NCBI GenBank assembly: GCA_014729945.1
Contig: WJJC01000086.1
Location: forward strand, 1-5,751
DNA from: Candidatus Bathyarchaeota archaeon
GTDB lineage: Archaea > Thermoproteota > Bathyarchaeia > TCS64
DNA length: 5,751 nt
Reading direction: 5' to 3'
Below are positions 1 to 4,829 of this stretch, piece by piece. The translations under genes and the position numbers were made by a program. Numbering within the stretch: position 1 is the first letter of the stretch; each line of letters begins with the position of its first letter. The notes under the pieces are model-generated. The model was not told the DNA's origin. It saw only the letters and a list, made by a program, of their open reading frames with translations, and ran no database searches.

Positions 1-823
1 AGCCATGAGTATTTATGCATTAGCCGCCGGAGTAGGCGGCGCTATTATTGTTCCACTATTATCTAAATCCATACAACTCTATGGGTGGAGAAGTACTGCT
101 GTATACAGCGGGTTAACTTTCTGGATCATTGGGTTTCCCTCAGTACTTGTCTTCAAGAACTACCCCGAGGACATGGGGTTACTGTCCGACGGTGATACCC
201 CTTTACCTTTGGGCCAAGATTCGGAAACCAGTTTGGAGTCAGAGAGCGAGTTAACCACTCGGGAGGCATTAAAATCAGGCACTTTCCGACGGCTCCTATT
301 AGCGGAATCATTGCGTACCTTTCTCTTGGGCTCCATTGTACTCCATCAAATACCCCACCTTATCAACATAGGCATAGATGAAGTAACAGCAGCCAGCATA
401 CTCGGATTAATGATCTCTATTAGCGTACCAGGCCGACTCATCTTTGGTTTCCTAGGGGACTATATCGAGAAGAGGAAGTTGATCGCTATAACCATGATAA
501 TACAGGGAATCGGTGTACTGGTGTTTGCCTTCGCGTTTACCCTGTTTCATGTCTATGCTTTCGTTATAATCTATGGGTTAACTTATGGTGGGTGTATACC
601 TTTGCTCATGGCTTTCCGTGGAGACATATTTGGTAGAAAAAAATATGCCCAGATGAGCGGTATAATGTCTCCATTCCGGATGATAGGAAACGTAGTGGGC
701 CCAGTATTCGCTGGTTTCCTATTTGACGTCACAGGTAGTTATATGATCGCGTTTCTGGTTTTCACATGTCTTGCCATAATGTCGGGTCTCAGCTTCTTCT
801 TTGTAAAAGGAGACCTTGTTTGA
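1..823 (+). CDS. Major facilitator superfamily transporter, C-terminal part (5' end outside window)
   Basis: Integral membrane secondary transporter, substrate unknown. The reading frame is open to the window edge. The Met at base 5 opens directly into a Gly-rich helix (ALAAGVGGA) followed by YGWR (residues 26-29 counted from that Met), a pattern typical of the middle of an MFS N-half. The true start and about the first four helices are therefore probably upstream. Visible hydrophobic segments lie near residues 2-24, 30-50, 97-117, 126-149, 158-178, 181-204, 218-241 and 245-267, giving two helices of the first half and six of the second. After the sixth helix comes PEDMGLLSDGD, then an acidic cytoplasmic loop (about 60-90). 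The loop between helices 8 and 9 holds GFLGDYIEKRK (148-158), a good MFS motif-A match (G-x-x-G-D-x-x-x-x-R-K). The PEDMG segment resembles oxalate/formate and monocarboxylate-type MFS members by general family knowledge, but this does not define the substrate. The stop is TGA at 821-823. The next gene has its own promoter-like element, so an operon is not implied. Confidence 0.88.
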   Translation, partial: AMSIYALAAGVGGAIIVPLLSKSIQLYGWRSTAVYSGLTFWIIGFPSVLVFKNYPEDMGLLSDGDTPLPLGQDSETSLESESELTTREALKSGTFRRLLLAESLRTFLLGSIVLHQIPHLINIGIDEVTAASILGLMISISVPGRLIFGFLGDYIEKRKLIAITMIIQGIGVLVFAFAFTLFHVYAFVIIYGLTYGGCIPLLMAFRGDIFGRKKYAQMSGIMSPFRMIGNVVGPVFAGFLFDVTGSYMIAFLVFTCLAIMSGLSFFFVKGDLV

Positions 824-825
824 GC

Positions 826-839
826 TTAAACCATATATT
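826..839 (+). promoter_or_regulatory. Candidate BRE/TATA promoter of the RAM-domain gene
   Basis: TTAAACC followed by CATATATT lies just after the transporter stop. Its centre is about 33 bases ahead of the ATG at 869. An archaeal transcript starting 25-27 bases downstream would begin near 861-863, leaving a leader of only about 7 bases. No Shine-Dalgarno motif precedes the ATG, which suits a leaderless or nearly leaderless message. The call rests on pattern alone. Confidence 0.45.
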
Positions 840-853
840 CCTGTACTGCGTTG

Positions 854-870
854 ATTTATATGATATAAAT
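854..870. promoter_or_regulatory. Perfect 17-bp AT palindrome over the RAM-gene start, possible operator
   Basis: ATTTATAT, a central G, then ATATAAAT: eight-base arms that match perfectly. It covers the predicted transcription start and the first two bases of the ATG at 869. Lrp/AsnC-family regulators bind AT-rich palindromes of about this size and commonly regulate their own or neighbouring genes (family knowledge). A protein bound here would block initiation. The product of the adjacent gene has no DNA-binding domain, so a full-length Lrp partner would have to bind. AT-rich palindromes also arise by chance near archaeal promoters. Confidence 0.4.
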
Positions 871-1114
871 GAAGGCTTTCGTTCTTCTTAATTCGGAACT
901 CGGGCAAGAGTCTAAAATAATCGAAGCCTTGGAAGGTGTAGAGGAGATAACCAAGATCCATAGCCTATATGGGATATATGATCTCATAATCGAGATGGAG
1001 GCTGAGACCATGGACAAGGTGAAGGAAGTGGTCTTCAATAAGGTTAGACGACTCGACAACGTGAAAAGCACTATCACCTTACTCACATATGGCGATCCTG
1101 TAACAAACGAGTAA
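869..1114 (+). CDS. Stand-alone Lrp/AsnC ligand-binding (RAM) domain protein
   Basis: An 81-residue protein made only of the C-terminal effector-binding and oligomerisation domain of Lrp/AsnC regulators (AsnC_trans_reg, also called RAM). The fold is a beta-alpha-beta-beta-alpha-beta ferredoxin-like domain. Visible elements are strand MKAFVLLN (1-8), helix SKIIEALEGV (15-24), strand EITKIHSLYG (26-35), the diagnostic G-x-YD followed by an alternating strand (GIYDLIIEMEAE, 35-46), helix MDKVKEVVFNKVRRL (48-62) and final strand VKSTITLLTYG (65-75). The N-terminal helix-turn-helix of full Lrp proteins is absent. No HTH is encoded just upstream, so this looks like a genuine small RAM protein, not a fragment. 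Known stand-alone RAM proteins form ring-like oligomers, bind amino acids, and may modulate full-length Lrp partners. It lies 45 bases after a transporter gene, so a role in sensing that transporter's substrate is possible but only inferred. The start is the first ATG after the TATA-like element, with no Shine-Dalgarno motif. Confidence 0.88.
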   Translation: MKAFVLLNSELGQESKIIEALEGVEEITKIHSLYGIYDLIIEMEAETMDKVKEVVFNKVRRLDNVKSTITLLTYGDPVTNE

Positions 1115-1127
1115 GTTCCAATCACCC

Positions 1128-1231
1128 CTATTTTCAAAGTGACACTAGTGAAAAATAGTCATAGATAATTTCTTCTATGAGGCCATGAGTTAATTGATTA
1201 TGAGACCCCCTCAAAATAGGCTCTGGCCTCA
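1128..1231. other. Series of three inverted repeats in the 196-base intergenic gap
   Basis: The gap 1115-1310 holds no credible gene but has three adjacent stem-forming pairs. (1) CTATTTTCA at 1128-1136 pairs with TGAAAAATAG at 1149-1158, with one bulged base. The loop side contains the palindrome CACTAGTG (1143-1150). (2) TCATAGA at 1159-1165 pairs perfectly with TCTATGA at 1174-1180 across an eight-base loop. (3) TGAGGCCATGAG at 1178-1189 pairs with CTCTGGCCTCA at 1221-1231, with one bulge. Its loop holds a small TGAG/CTCA stem (1201-1204 with 1210-1213). Stems 2 and 3 share bases 1178-1180, so they compete at that junction. It could be a 3' untranslated structure of the RAM gene, an operator region, or an unannotated small RNA. 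Folding was judged by eye only. Confidence 0.4.
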
Positions 1232-1261
1232 CCCCTCAGTAATATAATCCCTGTTATTCTA

Positions 1262-1268
1262 TCTTTTT
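1262..1268 (+). terminator. T-tract, possible transcript end for the RAM gene
   Basis: TCTTTTT lies just ahead of the next promoter-like element. Archaeal transcripts often end at oligo-T tracts without a required hairpin. This is the longest T run in the gap. The assignment is weak because the tract also sits beside the next gene's BRE region. Confidence 0.25.
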
Positions 1269-1272
1269 CGAG

Positions 1273-1285
1273 ATATGTTTTAAAG
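1273..1285 (+). promoter_or_regulatory. Candidate TATA promoter of the small membrane protein gene
   Basis: ATATGTTTTAAAG has its AT core (GTTTTAAA, 1277-1284) centred about 30 bases before the ATG at 1311. That spacing predicts transcription starting at or just before the ATG, a leaderless message. The only purine-rich stretch, GAGAGG at 1285-1290, is 20 bases from the ATG, too far to act as a ribosome binding site. Confidence 0.5.
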
Positions 1286-1310
1286 AGAGGCTTCATACCA
1301 GCATCGTTGT

Positions 1311-1568
1311 ATGTCTGATTCAGGTCTCGGCTTCGGAGGCTTCTTACTGGGATTAGGAATTGGATGGTATCTATTCCAATACATTGAATTGGGTTTTGAG
1401 GCGTTCAGTTACCTACTTATCTTGATGGGTATCGGGATGATACTTAGTGGATTACTCTCAAGAAGTGGTCGCAAACACCCCATATCCGGTATCTATGGTG
1501 GGGTACTCGGTGGATTATTCCTAGCGGCAGTATTAACGCAGGGATTCGGGTTTATCGTTAATATATAA
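1311..1568 (+). CDS. Small three-helix membrane protein (LiaI/LiaF-TM-like)
   Basis: An 85-residue, strongly hydrophobic Gly-rich protein. Predicted helices are about 7-26 (with FGGFLLGLGIGW), 31-49 (FSYLLILMGIGMILSGLL) and 58-82. A basic loop SRSGRKH (50-56) separates helices 2 and 3. By the positive-inside rule that loop is cytoplasmic, so the N-terminus is inside and the C-terminus outside. The Gly-spaced short helices resemble the LiaI-LiaF/DUF5668-type transmembrane region, which in other prokaryotes occurs next to or fused with toastrack (DUF4097) domains in envelope-stress systems. The toastrack-like protein directly downstream supports this. I am not certain of the family from sequence alone. 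The stop is a single TAA at 1566-1568. The frame stays open beyond it straight into the downstream gene, so this may be the N-terminal half of a split fusion protein. Transcription is probably leaderless from the TATA element near 1280. Confidence 0.75.
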   Translation: MSDSGLGFGGFLLGLGIGWYLFQYIELGFEAFSYLLILMGIGMILSGLLSRSGRKHPISGIYGGVLGGLFLAAVLTQGFGFIVNI

Positions 1569-1569
1569 G
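1558..1569 (+). promoter_or_regulatory. Possible internal TATA box for the toastrack gene
   Basis: TTAATATATAAG is a close match to an archaeal TATA box. It sits over the last codons and the stop of the membrane-protein gene. Initiation 25-28 bases downstream would fall near 1588-1591, giving the GTG at 1605 a leader of about 15 bases. No clear BRE was seen upstream. The sequence also encodes the C-terminal Val-Asn-Ile and the stop, so the match may be incidental. Confidence 0.35.
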
Positions 1570-1604
1570 ATGAATTCACTGAGTTCTCAAATGCTCCATA
1601 CCGG

Positions 1605-2324
1605 GTGACGCAGGGATTTACCCTCATAACTCCTGTTACAGGCGACACAATGGAGCTTGACATTGATTCTGTGAACGGGGGTATAGATGTCTATTCTTGG
1701 GGTGGAGACGAGATAAAATGGGAAATGGAGATCAAAGCTAAAGGCAACACTAACAAAGAAGCAGAGGCCCGGCTGGACGAATTCCAGTATGATCTAAGTA
1801 ACGAGCTGGTAGCAGGTGTGCAGGAAGTATCTATGAGTTTTCCTTTAGCTCTCTCTGAGTGGCGAAACTACGCAGTGGGCATGGAAATATATATTCCAGA
1901 GAGCCTTGAATCTGATATTATTATTAGTACAACCAATGGTGAGATCTGGGTCAATGATATAATATGCACCATCTTGGACGTTGAGACCACTAACGGTGTA
2001 ATACGGGGAACCATATCCACAACTGAATCCACGATGAAGACCACAAACGGAGCAATAGACATTTCACTAACCCAGACAAGCAGCGTCCACGACTTCAAGA
2101 CCACCAATGGGCTTGTTGAGTTAAACGTACCTACGGGAAACGATATAGGCTATGCTGTCAGTTTTGACACCAGCATCGGTGCACTGGACATCAACCTACC
2201 GGACATGGGGTACAGTCTAGACACGGCGCGATCAAAAATCGGGAAAACTAGTGACTATACAGGTAAAAGTATCCAGATCCAGATCAAAGCGCAGACAACA
2301 ATAGGTGGAATAAAGGTAAACTAA
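1605..2324 (+). CDS. Toastrack-like (DUF4097-type) beta-solenoid protein
   Basis: A 239-residue protein, mostly short beta strands. An N-terminal segment has MELDIDSVNGGIDVYSWGGDEI (about 16-37), the usual DUF4097 opening of a repeat turn then a strand with Trp-Gly. A more helical insert follows (about 50-65). A run of solenoid rungs marked by T-T-N-G turns comes next, at residues 109-112, 128-131, 146-149 and 166-169. Degenerate turns are TSIG (189-192) and TTIGG (231-235). Each turn is followed by an alternating strand (for example GAIDISL, GALDINL, GGIKV). No signal peptide or membrane helix is present from this start, so alone it should stay in the cytosol unless held by the membrane protein encoded just before it. 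The start is uncertain. GTG at 1605 is the only usual start codon in frame between the upstream TAA and Met 16, and it has no Shine-Dalgarno motif. The frame is open back to 1569, immediately after the upstream gene's stop. The biochemical role of toastrack proteins is poorly defined. In bacteria they partner LiaF/PspC-type envelope-stress proteins. Confidence 0.8.
   Translation: MTQGFTLITPVTGDTMELDIDSVNGGIDVYSWGGDEIKWEMEIKAKGNTNKEAEARLDEFQYDLSNELVAGVQEVSMSFPLALSEWRNYAVGMEIYIPESLESDIIISTTNGEIWVNDIICTILDVETTNGVIRGTISTTESTMKTTNGAIDISLTQTSSVHDFKTTNGLVELNVPTGNDIGYAVSFDTSIGALDINLPDMGYSLDTARSKIGKTSDYTGKSIQIQIKAQTTIGGIKVN
1929..2111 (+). repeat. TTNG solenoid repeat within the toastrack protein
   Basis: Four copies of Thr-Thr-Asn-Gly recur at 17-20 residue spacing (residues 109, 128, 146 and 166). 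Each lies at the turn before a beta strand with hydrophobic alternation. The codons differ between copies (aca acc aat ggt; acc act aac ggt; acc aca aac gga; acc acc aat ggg). The repeat is therefore kept at protein level and is not a recent DNA duplication. It is the structural repeat of the beta-solenoid. Confidence 0.7.
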
Positions 2325-2362
2325 CCCTAAAAATACGTCCCACGCCCAAAGGAATGTCACAC

Positions 2363-2387
2363 CTTTATTTAACATAACGTTTTAATA
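2363..2387 (+). promoter_or_regulatory. Candidate promoter region of the S13 operon
   Basis: Two AT-rich TATA-like elements lie ahead of rps13: CTTTATTTAA (2363-2372) and GTTTTAATA (2379-2387). The second, centred near 2383, predicts a start near 2408-2410 and a leader of about 25 bases that includes the Shine-Dalgarno motif. The first predicts a start near 2394. Either suits an operon whose first gene is rps13. Confidence 0.5.
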
Positions 2388-2390
2388 AGA

Positions 2391-2414
2391 TGTAACGAGT
2401 AACCCCTAGTTACA
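2391..2414. promoter_or_regulatory. TGTAAC/GTTACA inverted repeat at the S13 operon start
   Basis: TGTAAC at 2391-2396 pairs perfectly with GTTACA at 2409-2414 across a 12-base spacer. A further GTAAC copy (2399-2403) lies inside. It falls between the TATA-like element and the Shine-Dalgarno motif, over the expected transcription start. That is a suitable place for an operator or a leader stem controlling the ribosomal operon. No known regulator is recognised. Confidence 0.35.
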
Positions 2415-2416
2415 CT

Positions 2417-2425
2417 AAAGGAGAT
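2417..2425 (+). promoter_or_regulatory. Shine-Dalgarno site of rps13
   Basis: AAAGGAGAT, eight bases before the ATG at 2434, complements the archaeal 16S 3' end. It fixes the S13 start and contrasts with the upstream genes, which lack such a site. Confidence 0.8.
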
Positions 2426-2433
2426 CTCACTTA

Positions 2434-2913
2434 ATGTCAAGAGAATTTAACTACATAGTCAGGCTCCACGGCACCAACATAGATGGAACTAAAATGGTGC
2501 CCTATGCCCTAACCGAAGTCAAAGGCGTGGGCATTCGACTCGCTCGAGCAATCGTAAAGCAGTTGGAGCTAGACGCTACAGAGAGACTGGGTAGCCTCAG
2601 TGACGCGGATGTCAAAAAGTTGCAAGAAGCCATTGATACCCCCGACACAGTAGGACTACCTAACTGGATGCTCAATAGGCAGAAAGACCCCATGACCGGG
2701 GAACACCTGCATTTATTGACATCCGATCTAGACCTCAGAATAAAAGACGATATCGACCTCATGAAGGATACTAGAAGTTGGAAAGGCGATCGCCACGCAC
2801 GCGGCCTCAAGGTTCGTGGACAGCACACAAAGACCACGGGCAGGAGCGGTAGGAGCGTAGGAGTCAGCAGGGCTAGGATTAGGCGCCAGCAGGCTCGGGA
2901 GACGGAAGAATAG
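2434..2913 (+). CDS. rps13: 30S ribosomal protein S13 (uS13)
   Basis: Component of the 30S head. It binds the 3' domain of 16S rRNA, contacts the 50S subunit in bridge B1, and its C-terminal tail reaches the P-site tRNA. The 159-residue length is normal for archaeal S13. Visible landmarks are an N-terminal YIVRLHGTNIDG (7-18), the helix-two-turn-helix segment ALTEVKGVGIRLARAI (25-40), the archaeal/eukaryotic segment WMLNRQKDPMTGEHLHLLTSDLDL (from 78), and the basic tail RGLKVRGQHTKTTGRSGR (from about 123) rich in Arg, Lys and Gly, as needed for rRNA and tRNA contacts. It opens the operon S13-S4-S11-RpoD-L18e, the conserved archaeal order. Its stop (TAG, 2911-2913) overlaps the ribosome binding site of rps4. 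The start is ATG, supported by AAAGGAGAT eight bases ahead. Confidence 0.97.
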   Translation: MSREFNYIVRLHGTNIDGTKMVPYALTEVKGVGIRLARAIVKQLELDATERLGSLSDADVKKLQEAIDTPDTVGLPNWMLNRQKDPMTGEHLHLLTSDLDLRIKDDIDLMKDTRSWKGDRHARGLKVRGQHTKTTGRSGRSVGVSRARIRRQQARETEE

Positions 2914-2922
2914 GTGGAGTAA

Positions 2923-3483
2923 ATGGGAGATCCAAAGAAGAAACATAAGACCTATGATACCCCTAAACGCCCCTACGAGACCGATGCTCTACTTGATGAG
3001 CTTCGTATCCTCGGAGCCTATGGTTTAAGAAACAAACGTGAGCTATGGAAGGTACACACCGAGCTATCTGTCCTACGAGGCAGGGCGAGGGACCTTTTAA
3101 GCCTAGAGACCGATGAGAGGGTAAGACGGGAAAGAGCTATTATAGAAAAACTGGCTCGTCGCGGCTTAGTTATGCCTGATAGCAGGTTAGAGGAGGTTTT
3201 GACTCTGAGTGTAGAGGATCTCATGGAGAGGAGACTCCAGACATTCGTATTTAGAACAGGGCTAGCCAACAGTTTATTCCAAGCGCGACAACTAATTAAC
3301 CACGGACATATCGCAGTAAATGATAGAAAAGTAACTTCTCCAAGTTATCAGGTAAAGGTGGCAGACGAGGAATCACTGGACTTTGCGCAGAGCAGCCCAT
3401 TCAGCGACCCATCACACCCATTCAGACGTGAATTAGAAGTTGAGGAGGCGCTAGAGGAAGCGCCAGCAGAGGAGGCACAATAA
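2923..3483 (+). CDS. rps4: 30S ribosomal protein S4 (uS4)
   Basis: Primary 16S rRNA-binding protein of the 30S body, an early nucleator of small-subunit assembly and part of the mRNA entry site. It has 186 residues, typical for archaea. The basic N-terminus ([17 protein letters not shown], 3-19) and the helical region [20 protein letters not shown] (from 26) match archaeal/eukaryotic S4/S9e. The S4 RNA-binding domain spans about 103-145, beginning [20 protein letters not shown] and continuing with the highly conserved [19 protein letters not shown] (from 124). The end is a Glu/Ala-rich tail (about 171-186). No zinc-finger cysteines are present; the protein has no Cys. ATG starts nine bases after the S13 stop. 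AGGTGGAG (2912-2919), which overlaps that stop, serves as ribosome binding site, suggesting translational coupling. Confidence 0.97.
   Translation: MGDPKKKHKTYDTPKRPYETDALLDELRILGAYGLRNKRELWKVHTELSVLRGRARDLLSLETDERVRRERAIIEKLARRGLVMPDSRLEEVLTLSVEDLMERRLQTFVFRTGLANSLFQARQLINHGHIAVNDRKVTSPSYQVKVADEESLDFAQSSPFSDPSHPFRRELEVEEALEEAPAEEAQ
3469..3475 (+). promoter_or_regulatory. Shine-Dalgarno site deciding the TTG start of rps11
   Basis: GAGGAGG lies inside the last codons of rps4, nine bases before TTG at 3485. It supports the TTG as the S11 start. The first ATG in that frame falls within the conserved domain, too late to be the start. Confidence 0.7.
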
Positions 3484-3484
3484 A

Positions 3485-3877
3485 TTGAGTGAAAACGAGA
3501 GATGGGCCATAGTCCACATATACAGTAGCTTCAATAACACCATAGTCCATATGACGGACCTTACAGGAGCCGAGACACTGGGAATAGCCAGCGGAGGCAT
3601 GTTTGTCAAGGCAGACAGGCTCAAACCAAGCCCATACGCAGCTATGAAGGCAGCCCAGAAGATCGTTGATGACGCCAAGGATAAAGGTGTCAACGCTTTC
3701 CATATCAAGGTCCGAGCACCTGGAGGCACTGGGAGCAAGACCCCTGGACCCGGAGCCCAGTCAGCCATTAGGATTCTAGCCCGTAGTGGGTTCAGGATTG
3801 GAAGGATAGAGGAGAATACTCCGATTCCGCATGATGGTACACGTAAGCCTGGTGGACGCAGAGGAAGGAGACCTTAG
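3485..3877 (+). CDS. rps11: 30S ribosomal protein S11 (uS11)
   Basis: Platform protein of the 30S subunit, binding 16S rRNA near the mRNA exit and E site. The 130 residues match the usual archaeal length. The protein contains the conserved core [20 protein letters not shown] (9-28), the helix region [18 protein letters not shown] (51-68), the loop [20 protein letters not shown] (75-94) and the C-terminal [16 protein letters not shown] (114-129), which carries the basic rRNA-binding end. Translation begins at TTG (3485), one base after the S4 stop, with GAGGAGG inside the S4 gene as ribosome binding site. Expression is therefore tightly coupled to rps4. TAG at 3875-3877 ends the gene. Confidence 0.97.
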   Translation: MSENERWAIVHIYSSFNNTIVHMTDLTGAETLGIASGGMFVKADRLKPSPYAAMKAAQKIVDDAKDKGVNAFHIKVRAPGGTGSKTPGPGAQSAIRILARSGFRIGRIEENTPIPHDGTRKPGGRRGRRP

Positions 3878-3882
3878 GAGCA

Positions 3883-3892
3883 GAGGTGGGAG
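3883..3892 (+). promoter_or_regulatory. Shine-Dalgarno site deciding the TTG start of rpoD
   Basis: GAGGTGGGAG lies in the 18-base gap after rps11. GAGGTG matches the archaeal anti-Shine-Dalgarno and is seven bases from TTG at 3896. It supports that TTG, because the first in-frame ATG lies well inside the conserved N-terminal domain. Confidence 0.75.
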
Positions 3893-3895
3893 TCC

Positions 3896-4825
3896 TTGAA
3901 CATAACCATAGTTAGCCAGACTGAGGACACCATTAGGTTCCTCATAGACGGCGTAGACACGGCGTTCGTAAACGCCCTGAGAAGAACTATTGTATCCGAG
4001 GTCCCCACGATGACCATCGAGGACATATTCTACTTCGACAATTCTTCACTAGTGCCTGATGAGATACTTGCCAACAGAATTGGCTTCGTACCCCTCAAGA
4101 CTGATCTTGAGAGCTATGTTCTACCAGAAGATTGTGACTGTGAGGCGGAGCTAGGATGCCCCAGATGCAGGGCAGTATTAACCATGGACATAGAAGCCGA
4201 AGACGAGACGATTAACGTATATAGCGGAGACTTGATGCCAGACGACCCTAACACAGCGCCTGTAAGCGAGAAAATATTACTAGCAAAGCTAGCTGAGGGT
4301 CAGGCAATAAGGTTCGAGGCATATGCTCAGCTGGGTAAGGGAGAAGATCACCCTAAGTGGAGCCCTACAAGTATGTGCGTATATCAGAACGTATCCCTTG
4401 TACCCGTAACAGAAATGGAAAAAGCTAGGGAATGCGTGGACGACTGCGACGATGCTGCAGTGATCGAGGGAGACTATCTGAAGATTATAGATATCCAGAA
4501 ATTCGATTCCTGTAAACGCTGTAGAGACCTAGTACCACATAAACAGATACTTGAAAACTTCAAACCCGACGAGTTCCTATTCACTGTCGAGAGCACCGGG
4601 GCGCTATCACCAGAGAATATGGTAACCCACGCTGTCAAGATACTGAAAAAGAAACTCGCTACTCTGGAAGAGAGAATTGAGAAAGATGATATACATGACG
4701 AAATCAGTGACTTTGAGACCCCAGAGGTTGACGAAGGGAAATTGTATAGTGTTGGAACTGAGGACTATGATGAAGATGAGGAAGAAGGCTTTGAAGAAGA
4801 AAACGATGGATTTACAGGAGAATAA
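3896..4825 (+). CDS. rpoD: DNA-directed RNA polymerase subunit D (Rpo3, alpha/RPB3-like)
   Basis: Subunit D of archaeal RNA polymerase, equivalent to bacterial alpha and eukaryotic RPB3. It pairs with subunit L to form the assembly platform for the catalytic subunits. The dimerisation domain shows FVNALRRTIVSEVPTMTIED (24-43), DEILANRIGFVPLKTD (55-70) and, near the C-terminus, FLFTVESTGALSPENMVTHAVKILKKKL (from 227). A first cysteine cluster C80-x-C82-x5-C88-x2-C91 matches the RPB3-type zinc site. The inserted ferredoxin-like domain (about 160-220) has Cys 180, 184, 206 and 209. The third Cys of the second CxxCxxC run is replaced by Leu 212, so a standard 4Fe-4S ligand set is incomplete. Residues 262-309 form a long acidic tail (TEDYDEDEEEGFEEE), beyond the usual family end of about 260-270 residues. 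The start is TTG. The stop (TAA, 4823-4825) lies four bases before rpl18e. Confidence 0.97.
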   Translation: MNITIVSQTEDTIRFLIDGVDTAFVNALRRTIVSEVPTMTIEDIFYFDNSSLVPDEILANRIGFVPLKTDLESYVLPEDCDCEAELGCPRCRAVLTMDIEAEDETINVYSGDLMPDDPNTAPVSEKILLAKLAEGQAIRFEAYAQLGKGEDHPKWSPTSMCVYQNVSLVPVTEMEKARECVDDCDDAAVIEGDYLKIIDIQKFDSCKRCRDLVPHKQILENFKPDEFLFTVESTGALSPENMVTHAVKILKKKLATLEERIEKDDIHDEISDFETPEVDEGKLYSVGTEDYDEDEEEGFEEENDGFTGE

Positions 4826-4829
4826 TTAG

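Noticed and set aside
856..1137. Minus-strand open frame opposite the RAM gene
   Set aside because: It is a shadow of the clear RAM-domain gene, with no recognisable motifs and no start signals of its own.
1178..1231. tRNA-like cloverleaf in the intergenic stem region
   Set aside because: The stems lack T-loop and anticodon-arm signatures and a CCA-ready acceptor end, and the region is too short for a full tRNA fold.
1570..1608. A 12-codon ATG reading frame between the membrane and toastrack genes, whose stop overlaps the GTG as GTGA
   Set aside because: It could act in termination-reinitiation, but it has no ribosome binding site, no protein-like character and a length expected by chance.
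2502..2946. Minus-strand open frames opposite S13
   Set aside because: They arise from the codon pattern of the well-supported rps13 and do not resemble any protein family.
3422..3768. Two minus-strand open frames across the S4/S11 junction
   Set aside because: They overlap two conserved ribosomal genes over most of their length, and their composition looks like antisense artefact.
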